From Phytomonas francai (taxonomy: Eukaryota; Euglenozoa; Kinetoplastea; Trypanosomatida; Trypanosomatidae), in the NCBI GenBank assembly GCA_001766655.1, contig MJCC01000005.1, forward strand, positions 867,951-931,950: DNA of 64,000 bases. The letters are read 5' to 3'. Shown piece after piece: positions 27,890 through 37,760 of this stretch (the stretch's first letter is position 1; each line of letters starts with the position of its first letter). Below the pieces are notes generated by a model, which saw only the letters and a list, made by a program, of their open reading frames with translations, was not told the origin of the DNA and did not search any database. Both the position numbers and the translations under genes were made by a program.

Positions 27890-29476
27890 TTAGTTAGATT
27901 CTCCATTCCTTTTCTCATTTCCTGTATTTTTCCTCAAATCAGTAGGATATAAGTCTTTCGATGAAGACGAGGCGGTCTTAATGCTCAACAGTCCCTCCCA
28001 AATCACGCCTGCTACGATGATAGCGAGTGCCAACCACTGTAGATGCTCCACAGAGTGCCCATACACTATGATCGACAGCATCACGCTACCTACTTTGCGT
28101 GTCACCGTCATGGCAGTCAGAGTGAGGGTTCCAAAAAGGAAAATGGTGTAATACACAAACAGCTGTCCAAAACCATTCAGGAATCCCAAAAGAAAAAGAT
28201 CAAACTGCGCCTCAGGATACTCTTTCAAAAAGATGATCGTCTTGGACAGCTCGTGAAAGGGGACAGGGAGCACCGCGAGTGTATTTCTCACAGACATGAA
28301 ATGGTGCCTGTAATGCTGCAGTGCGGAACCCCAAACTGGGGAAAGAAACCTGCTGAGCGGAAAGAAGTTTGTGACCGAAGAGCAGACTGCACCCAATGGC
28401 TCAACAAACTCTAAAAACAGCATCAAAACAAGCGCCCACAGGGCTGAGGAAATGTTTCCAAACAACATAAGTTTCGGCCCAGTCCATTTCCGCTTCTTTA
28501 CAAGCATGTCCTGTGTAGCGCTGATAAATCCATCCAGCGTAAGACTGCAAAACAGTAACACAAAACCGATCTCACTCAAAAGGAAAAAACGCGAAGCATT
28601 GTCGTCTTCACGCGTGCTAGACTCATGTGTCGAGTTCAAGCTGAACTGCACTACTTTTCGCTTCTCAGATAGATCTTCGGTAAAATAAAAACAAAGGATG
28701 CCAATTGTAATTAGGAAACAGGATGCTATTTTATCGATAGGATAGCGTGTGCCGTGCCAGAGAAAGCCTACTACCATCACTGGTAACATTTTCGACATTT
28801 TAGCAGCCAGAACAACAGGGTATGGCAAAATTCGCATAGAAAAGTACCCAGATGCCGTACTGATGACTCCAAAGAAACCAATAAAAAGAATATGCTGGAA
28901 ATCCAGCAGCTTCGAGGACATAGCTTCTGACAATTTGGATTTTGCCGAGCAAACAGAGTTATCTTGAGATCCTTTTTTTATCTTATCGCTAGCATCCGCA
29001 ATGCGAGGCTTGCTGATCTTTTGTGTTTTTTCTGAAAACATTGAGTTCACAAACATCAACAAAGTGGCACACACAATTCCACCAAGAGATTGGCAAAACC
29101 CTACCCCAAGAACGGAAGGAAACATCTCATATTCCCAAGACTGCTCTTCAGAGAGATAACGCGCGTATGGTTTTGTCATAAGGCGCTCTTGCTTGATAGA
29201 CCACAAAACAAAGCAAATGTATATGCCTGAGATGCAAAAGAGCAATTTAAAGAAAGCCATCTGTGCTGTTGTCCCAGAACCTGTTCTCGGTCTTCCTTCG
29301 CGCGAAACAGGGAGACTTTGCCGAAGAAAAAGCCTACGAAATTTACCATGGAAAAAACGAAACGGAGAGGCACCTCCCACTGATTTTAGAAAATACTTGA
29401 AGTTTCTTTTATTGCCCTTCTGATGCTTTTTACTGTTTGCGGCTCCGTCAATTCCATAGCCAAACGTTTTTGTCAT
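27890..29476 (-). CDS. Nucleotide-sugar transporter, UAA family (SLC35B-like)
   Basis: 528 aa from the ATG at 29476. After a basic N-terminal extension of about 75 residues the protein has around ten hydrophobic spans. Family-specific stretches are MSKMLPVMVVGFLWHGTRYP (the KM-PVM segment that follows helix 4 in SLC35B members), DGFISATQDMLVKKRK, NGFGQLFVYYTIFLFGTLT, and TVTRKVGSVMLSIIVYGHS ahead of the last two spans. These match the UAA/SLC35B1 (HUT1) group, which exchanges UDP-galactose or related nucleotide sugars (or ATP) for nucleotide monophosphate across ER or Golgi membranes, feeding glycosylation. The exact substrate cannot be told. No C-terminal KKXX retrieval signal is seen; the tail is polar (NEKRNGESN). 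An excellent splice acceptor lies about 200 nt upstream with no ATG between. Confidence 0.9.
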   Translation of the reverse strand: MTKTFGYGIDGAANSKKHQKGNKRNFKYFLKSVGGASPFRFFHGKFRRLFLRQSLPVSREGRPRTGSGTTAQMAFFKLLFCISGIYICFVLWSIKQERLMTKPYARYLSEEQSWEYEMFPSVLGVGFCQSLGGIVCATLLMFVNSMFSEKTQKISKPRIADASDKIKKGSQDNSVCSAKSKLSEAMSSKLLDFQHILFIGFFGVISTASGYFSMRILPYPVVLAAKMSKMLPVMVVGFLWHGTRYPIDKIASCFLITIGILCFYFTEDLSEKRKVVQFSLNSTHESSTREDDNASRFFLLSEIGFVLLFCSLTLDGFISATQDMLVKKRKWTGPKLMLFGNISSALWALVLMLFLEFVEPLGAVCSSVTNFFPLSRFLSPVWGSALQHYRHHFMSVRNTLAVLPVPFHELSKTIIFLKEYPEAQFDLFLLGFLNGFGQLFVYYTIFLFGTLTLTAMTVTRKVGSVMLSIIVYGHSVEHLQWLALAIIVAGVIWEGLLSIKTASSSSKDLYPTDLRKNTGNEKRNGESN

Positions 29477-30190
29477 AGAAAGATATTACACTTCTTTTTC
29501 CTGAGCGCGAAACAAACTCAAGCAGTAGAATAAAGGGTATTAAGTATTTTTCGATATCAACTAAGAATCGATAAATTTAAAATATTTGAAGGCCAATGAA
29601 GTGAAAATGTGTTCGTGCAGTTTAAGGCTATGAAAACAGTAATACTTATAAAAAGTAATTGCAACGGATTTGTACAGACTAGAACGAAAAATGATAAAAG
29701 AAAAAGAAAGAAGAAATAAGTAAACTAAGACCTAAAACCAAGGCACGAGTGTGCAGTTTCCAATATTACCACAAACCGCAAAAAGCGCGAATCCTTGACG
29801 CCTCATTATCTCTGATGATCTACCAGCGCATCGAAAAGATCCGCTATAACGTTTAAAAAAGAATGATAACAATAATACGATAGCAGAGCGACACCATTCT
29901 TTTTGGAGGGCTATGCCATAGTTTTCTATTCACACTCTATAGTTTGTCCAAATTCTGTACCCATGAAGAGAAAGTAAGAAAAAAGAGTGAATTTGCTTCT
30001 CTAGAATATAATCCCTGTATCCAGGTTAATACTATGAAGCGAAAAAGAGACAAACTTCATTCCTTTTGACATACCAAAGGCAAAACAGACCAACAAACCA
30101 AAGCCAGAAAATAAAGCCTATGGTAACAACAACAACAACAGCCAAAGTACATCAACCCTTTTCCTCAGGATGGTTGGTCTTAACTAGTAT
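29477..30190. other. Spacer between porin-like and UAA transporter genes
   Basis: 714 bases, AT-rich, holding the splice acceptor above. A slightly GC-richer segment at 29745-29850 contains only a 24-codon minus-strand frame and C/D-box-like words on the + strand; neither is convincing. A short CAA repeat lies at 30122-30140. Confidence 0.45.
29679..29720 (-). promoter_or_regulatory. Trans-splice acceptor for the UAA transporter
   Basis: Long minus-strand pyrimidine tract (CTTATTTCTTCTTTCTTTTT and more) ending CGTTCTAG with AG at 29680-29679. No ATG occurs before the gene start. Confidence 0.65.
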
Positions 30191-31723
30191 TTACACCTTA
30201 ACCTCAACCCCAAACCTCATATCCTTGCCACGCATAGCATTCACCCCGAGTGTGACACACATCGCATCACTAAACAGCGATGTGATGCCGAGCGCCAGCC
30301 GGCCAGTGTTGTTAAAGCCGAGCTTCAGGAGGGTCGGTGTGCTTGGTATTAGTGGTGTCGTGTCCATCACCACTGCGGCCTCAAAATCAATCCTCTCCTC
30401 GTGGAATATCGAAGCCATGCTGAGCCGTAGCAGCTGCTTCATAAAGGAAATATTGCAGCTCACCAAGGTCGGGAGCGAGTACCACGGCTTGGATGAGCTT
30501 TTAGATCGGTTAGCACCGTGAAACGAAGACCAGCGGCCACTAAAGCCGGACGTTCCAAGAAGAGTTGCATTTGTGGGGTTGCCGCTCGCATCAAGTGCCC
30601 GATTTGTCGATGTCACAAGTGTTTGCAGAACCAAAAGTTGAGCTGCTGTGTCGGGAATAGAGAAAAAGCTCCATAAACCTGCACCGCTATCTACCCCATT
30701 ACTTTCCTCATCAACAGAATTTTTTACGAATGTTTTGTCCACCTCAGAGGCTTTAACAGGAAGAGGTACTGGCACAGCATCCAGCCCCCATGGGCAGCCA
30801 TGGTGTCGTATCGTATTCATCACGGTACGATCAGACTGTAAGGAAATCCCCAAAAGTGTATCCCCAATTGTGAAATGCTGCCGAAAGCCCACAGTGAGAG
30901 CTGCTGGCCCTTGCGGACTATTACCACGTTGTGCTTCCACGTGCCCTTGCCGAGCTATTGGCTTTCCAGCATTATTATTTGTTGGGGCGCCTAAATTCTG
31001 AGTAGTTTGATCTTTGCCGAATAGGTTAATTGGGATGCAGCAAGAAAGGTCGAATGTGTATGTGGAGCGCCTCCAGAAGGGTTTAGTCCTGTCCGTGGGA
31101 TTGCTGTCACTCATATTAGCGCTGCTATTTTCATCGCTGCCCATTTCAGCAGACAGGTTCGGAACAGACGTGAGGCGTGCCGAGAGGGGACCACAGCGGG
31201 CGCCGTACACATGCCGGCCATTCCAGGGCGCCGCGATATCAAGATCCCATTCGACCTGTCCAAAGGTATTTGCATACAAAGCGGAAGAAGGGAAGGGTGT
31301 ATGTTGTTGGCTGATCCCATACATCAGCTGTGCACCACGTGTAGAGGAAAAGAACCGATATCTAGAATCGGGTCCGGGTTGGAGTGTGACAGGGAAAGGC
31401 TGCGCTTCGCGTTTTTCTTCGGAAGATACGGGAAAAGAAGAGCTCAGCGCGAGTGGCACTCGCAGGGCTCCACTGACTTGGTAGTTTCCAGTCGTTCTGA
31501 AGACCATCGAACCGACTCGCATGTGCTGAGTTTGGAAAGTTAAATCACCACTGTCTTCTATGATAACCGCAGTGCTTATCGCGGTGTCGCCCTGGCGGAC
31601 AAAAGAAAAGCGCTGGTGCTCCGCCCCTGCGTACGGTGCAAAGTCCTGGAAGAAGTCATTAATAATCTCGTCAATATAACGCGCATCCAGACCACTCTGC
31701 CACAGTTCTTTGAAGCGTTGCAT
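30191..31723 (-). CDS. Putative mitochondrial outer-membrane beta-barrel protein (porin-3/VDAC-Tom40-like)
   Basis: 510 aa from the ATG at 31723. There is no signal peptide or hydrophobic helix. Much of the chain alternates polar and hydrophobic residues as in beta-strands. The last 45 residues line up well with the end of VDAC: KLGFNNTGRLALGITSLFSD corresponds to the strand pair containing VNNSS-LIGLGYTQ, and the final MRFGVEVKV fits the mitochondrial beta-signal (polar-x-G-x-x-hydrophobic-x-hydrophobic). The N-terminal helix FKELWQSGLDARYIDEIIND would sit inside or below the barrel. The protein is longer than VDAC (about 280 aa) because of polar insertions. Trypanosomes have several divergent porin-3 relatives (VDAC-like proteins, ATOM40, TAC40); which one this is cannot be decided by eye. 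Confidence 0.65.
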   Translation of the reverse strand: MQRFKELWQSGLDARYIDEIINDFFQDFAPYAGAEHQRFSFVRQGDTAISTAVIIEDSGDLTFQTQHMRVGSMVFRTTGNYQVSGALRVPLALSSSFPVSSEEKREAQPFPVTLQPGPDSRYRFFSSTRGAQLMYGISQQHTPFPSSALYANTFGQVEWDLDIAAPWNGRHVYGARCGPLSARLTSVPNLSAEMGSDENSSANMSDSNPTDRTKPFWRRSTYTFDLSCCIPINLFGKDQTTQNLGAPTNNNAGKPIARQGHVEAQRGNSPQGPAALTVGFRQHFTIGDTLLGISLQSDRTVMNTIRHHGCPWGLDAVPVPLPVKASEVDKTFVKNSVDEESNGVDSGAGLWSFFSIPDTAAQLLVLQTLVTSTNRALDASGNPTNATLLGTSGFSGRWSSFHGANRSKSSSKPWYSLPTLVSCNISFMKQLLRLSMASIFHEERIDFEAAVVMDTTPLIPSTPTLLKLGFNNTGRLALGITSLFSDAMCVTLGVNAMRGKDMRFGVEVKV

Positions 31724-32398
31724 CTATGTTTAGTAAAGTCGCTTTTGGAAAAAAGAGCAGAGTACCTATTCTATGGTTGTATATTTTGTACACTATATTT
31801 TTATGAGATAAAAATAGAGACGAACAGTAGGGTGTCACAGACACTTTTTGTTCACTACTATTTCCTGTGAACAAGCTTCACGAGTGTCTTTTCTACTGAT
31901 ATATATAGATATATAACAATATAAAGAATGGTACAGTATGTGTGATTACCTTCCCAGTACACCTGTATTCATCAGCGGCACTGCATTTGTGTCAAAAAGA
32001 TGGTTTACAAAACTGCTGAGACACATTGTTATGCTCATTAACTCATAAGCCTTGCTGAATCAGACTAACCCATTCATATAAAACTAGCATTCACATTAAG
32101 GAAAACAAAAGACAACAACGTTAAGGAAGAATTGATAAAACCACAGCTTACATCGCGTCGGGCTTCTAAGATATCGCATTTTTCCAAAGATAGCATTGGA
32201 CTCTGGATGTCAATTATCCTCTTTGTCCATGAAAATACTAAATGGTAGAAAAAAGCGAAAATCAGAAAATAGCGGAAAAAAAAAACTGGTCCCGTCCCCC
32301 CCATCATCTCATGTAAAGTTTTACTCCTCTTTGCAGGAGCTAACAGCGATAATAAGAATCATCTCTCCGATCGCCCCCCCCCACCTCGATCAACCCTA
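31724..32398. other. Spacer between the 1,196-aa and porin-like genes
   Basis: 675 bases. A 30-codon ATG frame on the minus strand near 32040-31950 is the only open stretch of note and is within chance expectation. C-rich runs at 32286-32384 belong to the 3' flank of the 1,196-aa gene. Confidence 0.45.
31742..31760 (-). promoter_or_regulatory. Candidate trans-splice acceptor for the porin-like gene
   Basis: Minus strand CTCTGCTCTTTTTTCCAAAA ends with AG at 31743-31742, which leaves an 18-nt leader before the ATG at 31723. Confidence 0.5.
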
Positions 32399-35300
32399 CT
32401 AACGTCCCCAGGTGCTGGTCTGATCCGGTGTTGGATCGTCCATGTTGACGCCACTGCGAGTGATGCGTGTTGTGAAGAGCTTCTTGCGCTGCTCGGGGTG
32501 TGTGTCAGAGGCAAAGCGGTCCACCTTAGTCTTCTCAGAAAGGCGCTCTATGTCGAGATCTTCCGTACCCAGCGCGCGTCGTCCAACGGTCGCCGTCTCC
32601 GCTAATTCTTCTTTGGCCTTGCCTAAGGCATAACAGAAAGTTCGCGCATACTTACCTCCTATTTCACTGGTATGGAGGCCGCAAAAATTCATGGCCTGCG
32701 CTTGTTTTTCCATAGGACCCAGTTTGAACGTGCTGAGAGTGCGGTGACGATCCTGGGCTCGCTGCGTCGCCGTCAGGGCCGCTGCGAGTGCCTGATCCAT
32801 CGACACGAACGCGGCCGCGGTGCCTCTGCCGTTGCCGAGAGAAAGCGAAACGATTCCGCCCGTGCCGTCCACCGTGCAATCCGCGCGTAGCTGCGTATCC
32901 ACAACTCCCGGCGCGGCAGGGGGCCTATCCCCCTCGTGGGTGCTCCCAGAGGCCTGCAAGATCGTGCACAACTCCGCCCCATAGCGCATCGTTGCCGCGT
33001 CCGAGATCGGGTCCAAGTTGCCATCCACGTTGTCAGTCGCAACATCGACGACTTCTAAGATCGGATCCGGAAGCCACCAGTCGCGTTGACGCGCCATCGC
33101 CTCGTCGAGGACCGCGCGCCGGGCGCTCCACCACTCCTCCTCGCTGGCGCCAGCGTGGTAGAGCGCCCAATGCCCGCGGCACCCCGGCTCCACCCGACGC
33201 TGGGCGTCCGTGATGCCATCCTCCGCCAAGATTCGGTGATAGACACTCCCCCGGATTAGCCTGCAGAGCCGTTCAAGCGAGAAGGCCCCCTTCGCGTCTA
33301 GCTCCTGCCCGACATCGAACTCCAAGTACAACGGAACGTCAAGGCTACCCTTCTCGCGCAGGAACTCGCACAGGGGGATTAAATTTCCGCCCGAAACGCG
33401 TGTGTCTTGGTCTTGGCGCTTCGTCACTACATCCGGTGAACGACAGTCAGGGGTAACGCGAACAAACTCTTCTAGGAGCTCCGGGAGAGCATCCTTAACC
33501 TTGAAGGGGTCGGAATAAGCCTCAGTACACAGCGTGGGGTGGCCGCTGAAGTTGGTCTCGGTGTCGTAAGCGCGCACACGTACGCGATAATCACCCTCCT
33601 TGAGCTTTTCACCTGTGCTGTCCGTAAAGGGCAAATACACCTCACGAACTTCTTCCTCATTGAGAGGTGCCTTATCATCTAGCATGAGGGCAAAAACCCA
33701 TTCTTCATCTTCCTCTGTTTTGTTCTCAGAAACATGAACGCTTTCTTCTGTGTGGTTTACAGTCATCTCTTCTCGATTGAGTCGTGCGTAAAGCGTCTTG
33801 GCGTACGCATAGATCTCTTTGAGCTCTGGGACCGTCTCGGTTAGCATCATCAGTTCCTTTTCCTCGTGTTCCTCCTGCTCCTTTGCGTCCTGGATCTCTG
33901 CTCGCGTCTGTTTTCTCCAGAGCGATATCTCCAGCACACCTTGTCGCCGTAGAAACTGCAGCTCATCCACGTGCTCTTTAGTCAGGCCTTCGCGGCCGTC
34001 GCCGCCACTACCAACGGTAGCCCTCTGCCGCGCCAGGCGAAGCTTCTCTAAGGCAGGTGTCGGCCAGTGGTAGTGCACCGCCCTCCGCGAGCCCATCGGC
34101 CAGGTAGAAATGGGCTCTGTCCGCCGCTCCTGCTGCTGCCCTGAGGCCAACCCCGCCCCAGCCTGGAGGAGCTCGGGCTCCACCCCCGCCACCACCACAT
34201 CCCGCACCGCCGGCAGAAGGTTCCGGTTTCGCCGACGCGCCCGGGCGTGGTGAGCGCGCCGACGCCGCCCAAACGGCCGCGCGACCTGCCGCGAAATCCG
34301 CCGAATGACATCCTCGGCCCTCGCGAGGTTTGCGGCGCTCAACAAGATGGGCTTCTGCGTGGCGTGCGTCATGTCCAACGCGTAGTCCGCGCAGAGCCGC
34401 GTTAGCGAGCGGCGCAGCGTGTTCGGAGAGGCGTAGTCAAGCCGCTCGCTGCGCGGCTTGGTGTGGTAATAGAGCTGCGCAGCCGCGGCGACCTCTTGCA
34501 GAGAGGCCGCGTGATGGAAGAGGAGCTGTCGTTTAGCCGTGTTGGTGTGCTGTACCACGTACGCGGAGCCAAACTTCGCGTAATGGAGGGCGCACCAAAC
34601 TGGGTTCGTGTGGGGATAGAAAACCGTCGCCCGCATGTCCAGCCAACCCTTCGCAATGCTTTCCTCCAGAGCCTCGAGAACTGAGGCATAGGATTCGGTG
34701 GAGTCGTACAGCGCTCGTCGGGAAGCCGCGTCAATCTCGCACAACCTCTCGTTTACCAAAATATGCTCTGTCTCCAGAGCCTCTCGGCGGATGGTGTGCA
34801 TCCAAAAATCCTGGAGTGTAAAGGAACAGTCCTTGACACAAGCATTGAGAATCTCTTGAATAGCTTCGTTCTCTTTTGACCACTCATTTTTTGTACCGAC
34901 GTCAGATATCTCGAGGAGGTCCTCTGGATCAAAAATCCCTTCCAGAATGCTCCGTTGCCATCGCTCTACCTCGTTCGCGGTCCACGCTTCCTTCTCCGCT
35001 GAACTTGCCTCTGCCCACCCTCGTGTACAGAAGATACCTAGTCGCTGTTGTCGCTCACGTCTGCGCAATAGTACAGCATGTACCTGTCGAAACGCTGCCG
35101 CAACCCTCTTAAGTAGTTCAGTCGGCGAATCAAACTTCTTGAGGTCACCAGCAAGAACCAGGTTGAAAAATGTGTGCGCCGCGCGGGCAGCTGGTAGGTA
35201 CTTTTCCGCCCACAGCCTGCGAGCATCCCCTTCATAAACCCACACCGATGGCACGGGCAGCGGGATGCGGGTTGCGGTTCCCTGATGATAGGCTAGAAAG

Positions 35301-35989
35301 AATGCAAGAAACGCGTTCACATCCGACCTATACCACAAGATCTCTTCTAGCTGCAGAGGATTCGTGACCTTCTCCTTCAAGTGCACTTCAAGAAGGTAAG
35401 CCATTTCTTGGAAATGCGTATCGTTCGCCCATCTGGTGTTTGGCTGGTCTGCCTCGTCTGTGAAAACCTCCGGCGAATTCAGTCGACCGATGAAGTTTGA
35501 AGACGTCCGCCGAGACTGCCGTAGACGTGTTGCATACTTTTTCTCGAAGTATTCCCTCCAGACAGCAGCACTTTCTTTGATGTGTTCCGGGTCATCCCGA
35601 ATCAAATTTGTGCCCATGTAATCCTCTACATAGGCAAAGGGCGATGAAAATACTTTTTCGTCACTTTTTGTTGCCTCAAACGGACTCCCTAAGTATCCTG
35701 CGCAATGACGAGTTGGTAAGAAAGTGTGCAATACAGGGTCATTACCGAACCGTAGCCAAGCCTCAATCGCATGCCCAAGCGATGGTATTGGTATTTGGCG
35801 CGTCCATAGAATCCGAAGTTCATCTGCATGCCGTATCGGAGCTAAGCGATCGGTGGCGTCGTCCCGTTTATATATAGGTGTATATCGACGGCGCGAGAGG
35901 CAGCACGCACCAATAAGCGATTTCGTTGCGTCGCCCTGGGTTGATCTTATGACGTAGAGGTTTATTACTCTTTTTTGTGCACGAAACAT
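32399..35989 (-). CDS. Large predicted mitochondrial protein, possibly mitoribosome-associated
   Basis: 1,196 aa from the ATG at 35989. The first 40 residues (MFRAQKRVINLYVIRSTQGD, then LIGACCLSRRRY) are basic and free of acidic residues apart from one Asp, as in a mitochondrial presequence. The remainder is soluble, rich in Trp, Arg and aromatic residues with many short helices, and has a very basic Arg-rich patch around residues 560-600 (FGRRRRAHHARARRRNRN), suited to RNA contact. I see no enzymatic motif. Kinetoplastid mitochondrial ribosomes contain several very large lineage-specific proteins of this character, so a mitoribosomal or assembly role is plausible, but this rests on style rather than recognised homology. 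GC content is high in the middle (about 33.0-34.4 kb). The splice acceptor about 112 nt upstream is strong. Confidence 0.75.
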   Translation of the reverse strand: MFRAQKRVINLYVIRSTQGDATKSLIGACCLSRRRYTPIYKRDDATDRLAPIRHADELRILWTRQIPIPSLGHAIEAWLRFGNDPVLHTFLPTRHCAGYLGSPFEATKSDEKVFSSPFAYVEDYMGTNLIRDDPEHIKESAAVWREYFEKKYATRLRQSRRTSSNFIGRLNSPEVFTDEADQPNTRWANDTHFQEMAYLLEVHLKEKVTNPLQLEEILWYRSDVNAFLAFFLAYHQGTATRIPLPVPSVWVYEGDARRLWAEKYLPAARAAHTFFNLVLAGDLKKFDSPTELLKRVAAAFRQVHAVLLRRRERQQRLGIFCTRGWAEASSAEKEAWTANEVERWQRSILEGIFDPEDLLEISDVGTKNEWSKENEAIQEILNACVKDCSFTLQDFWMHTIRREALETEHILVNERLCEIDAASRRALYDSTESYASVLEALEESIAKGWLDMRATVFYPHTNPVWCALHYAKFGSAYVVQHTNTAKRQLLFHHAASLQEVAAAAQLYYHTKPRSERLDYASPNTLRRSLTRLCADYALDMTHATQKPILLSAANLARAEDVIRRISRQVARPFGRRRRAHHARARRRNRNLLPAVRDVVVAGVEPELLQAGAGLASGQQQERRTEPISTWPMGSRRAVHYHWPTPALEKLRLARQRATVGSGGDGREGLTKEHVDELQFLRRQGVLEISLWRKQTRAEIQDAKEQEEHEEKELMMLTETVPELKEIYAYAKTLYARLNREEMTVNHTEESVHVSENKTEEDEEWVFALMLDDKAPLNEEEVREVYLPFTDSTGEKLKEGDYRVRVRAYDTETNFSGHPTLCTEAYSDPFKVKDALPELLEEFVRVTPDCRSPDVVTKRQDQDTRVSGGNLIPLCEFLREKGSLDVPLYLEFDVGQELDAKGAFSLERLCRLIRGSVYHRILAEDGITDAQRRVEPGCRGHWALYHAGASEEEWWSARRAVLDEAMARQRDWWLPDPILEVVDVATDNVDGNLDPISDAATMRYGAELCTILQASGSTHEGDRPPAAPGVVDTQLRADCTVDGTGGIVSLSLGNGRGTAAAFVSMDQALAAALTATQRAQDRHRTLSTFKLGPMEKQAQAMNFCGLHTSEIGGKYARTFCYALGKAKEELAETATVGRRALGTEDLDIERLSEKTKVDRFASDTHPEQRKKLFTTRITRSGVNMDDPTPDQTSTWGR

Positions 35990-36103
35990 TATTTTAAACC
36001 CAGAGGTAACCTATATGTACTATTGCTTTCAGTTTACGAATATCTAGGGTGGGTACAAGCTAAGCAAACGTAAAAAAGTAGAGACGAGGCACACACCCTC
36101 TTA

Positions 36104-36157
36104 CTTGAGAATAAACAAGAGGGATAGGAGGAGAGAGGGGGGGGGAGGGAATAAAAA
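36104..36157 (-). promoter_or_regulatory. Trans-splice acceptor for the 1,196-aa gene
   Basis: One of the strongest tracts in the window: minus strand CTTTTTATTCCCTCCCCCCC continuing through CTCTCTCCTCCTATCCCTC, then TTATTCTCAAG with AG at 36105-36104. No ATG precedes the gene start. Confidence 0.65.
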
Positions 36158-36960
36158 GCCAACACGAATAGCTTATAAAGATACATATCTAGGGGAGGTA
36201 TAAGAGGCTTCCCTTGCCCAACAGACCAATATGTAGCTATTCAATATAGTATCAAATTCAACTTTAATAAGAAATAAGAGAGGGGAAAGAATGCACATGA
36301 ACATACACGTTAATAAATAAAAGCATATGGATAATGTGCTGAAGCCTCTGAAAAGTGTGATTAAAATATATCCTAACCGTTGATTCATCTTTAAAAAATT
36401 CTTGGTGCTTCAAAATTTCGTTCAAGTTTCCCATTTTTAGCAGCATCGAAGAGGAAACTCTCCTCAAGGTGTGTTATGCCACAACCAAACAATCGCTCAT
36501 GTGCTTTAATCTTTTTCGCATATAAAATAGATTGTACTATAATAGAATGTCAATCATTTCATTTTTTTTTCTAAAGTCCCTTTAAAAATTTTAAAAAGCT
36601 TTAACACATCTCATTTATTATTATTATATTTCCAAACGAACTAAAAGTGTACATTTGAACCATATATATATATGCATATATGAGTAAATGCGCCTCTTCG
36701 TTACCACCGTAATAACATAAGCAAAACAACTAGTATTCACCGTCGGTTTACCGACAGCTCCACTGATTAAAATCGACACAATGTCTATGGAAATCACTAA
36801 ACTACTTTGAACTTGTCGATCATAGTATTCAGAGTGCATCTTTTCCGCTTTCTCATATCTTCAGAATTTTTCTTACCTATCAATTTAACCTTTTTCACAC
36901 CCCATAGAGCGGTTGTTGTTTGCCGAATCTGCACACTGTTCCCTCGAAGAGAATGCAATC

Positions 36961-37167
36961 ATGCAGACAATAGTCTTTCTTCCCCATCAATTCAAAGTGC
37001 CCTGGGCCACTAACACAACGAAACAGTCTAATAGACACGAACTCGCAGAACCGACTGGCCCCACTGCAGTGTGGCATTCCGTTTTGTCAGATCGTAGTAA
37101 ACAACAAATCACTACTGAAATCAAAGCAGATCACGTGCCCATTCCGGAGAACAGCACTATGATTTGA
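36961..37167 (+). CDS. Doubtful 68-codon ORF on the opposite strand
   Basis: ATG at 36961 to TGA at 37165-37167. It encodes a polar, non-repetitive sequence (starts MQTIVFLPHQFKVPWATNTT). On the + strand two T/C-rich tracts ending in AG (36864 and 36907) precede it, resembling splice acceptors. Against it: an earlier out-of-frame ATG at 36953, and the fact that every other gene in the window is on the minus strand. Confidence 0.2.
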   Translation: MQTIVFLPHQFKVPWATNTTKQSNRHELAEPTGPTAVWHSVLSDRSKQQITTEIKADHVPIPENSTMI

Positions 37168-37760
37168 ACACATAAAATATTTCATCCTAAAAAGATAATT
37201 ACATAAATTCTCACTACCACTGTCTTCTAAAAAATTACACCATGGAAATTTGTCCATATCTTCAAGAAAACTTTATGGGCTCCCTAAGTTAAACACTAGC
37301 GGCCGAATTCTATTTTGTGAAAGAATCAACACAACATCCTAATTGATGTTCACAACACCCTAGTATCATACGTTCGAACCACCATGGAAGACTCCCCACC
37401 GCATCCCCCGTTCAGTATAGAAATACACCCTCAAGGCTCGCTCGCATAAGGTTGACATAAGTCTCAGACCCTGCTGAGACGCCGGCGCTGCTTTAGCTCA
37501 CAGGAACCCTATTTGGACCGTTAAGGCATTTTGTTCCGGGATTGGAAAGAAAATTTAAGGGGCTTTTTTGCAGACCTTCAATGGCACAGGGCTGCTGAAA
37601 ATGATTCAGAAGCCTTTTTAGGCTGCTGTTTTTTTTCTTGAGGGGAGAGCAAGGAAGGATTCTACCCACACAGGGGTCCGATAGAAAAGGGAAAGCTCTG
37701 CGCACCCATTTTGTGAATTTGAAAAGATATTACTAAAAATTGTTGTACTTTTCTTAGTCA

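Larger units (their letters stand above)
35990..37760. other. 1.8-kb spacer with a GC-richer island
   Basis: Apart from the strong splice acceptor near 36.1 kb, the part from about 36890 to 37720 is less AT-rich than other spacers and holds several short open frames on both strands, including a + strand frame at 36961-37167. None is convincing alone. It could be a decayed gene, a long 3' UTR of the WD40 gene, or contain small RNAs. Confidence 0.45.

Noticed and set aside
29745..29850. C/D snoRNA-like words (TGATGA, CTGA) in a spacer
   Set aside because: They lie on the + strand, opposite to transcription, with wrong order and no terminal stem.
32010..32045. Short minus-strand frame with protein-like composition (about 30 codons after an ATG)
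   Set aside because: Length is within chance for open frames and no pyrimidine tract with AG precedes it.
37370..37400. tRNA-like word GTTCGAACC
   Set aside because: The flanking bases do not form a T-arm stem on either strand and no box A or acceptor stem is present at the right distance.
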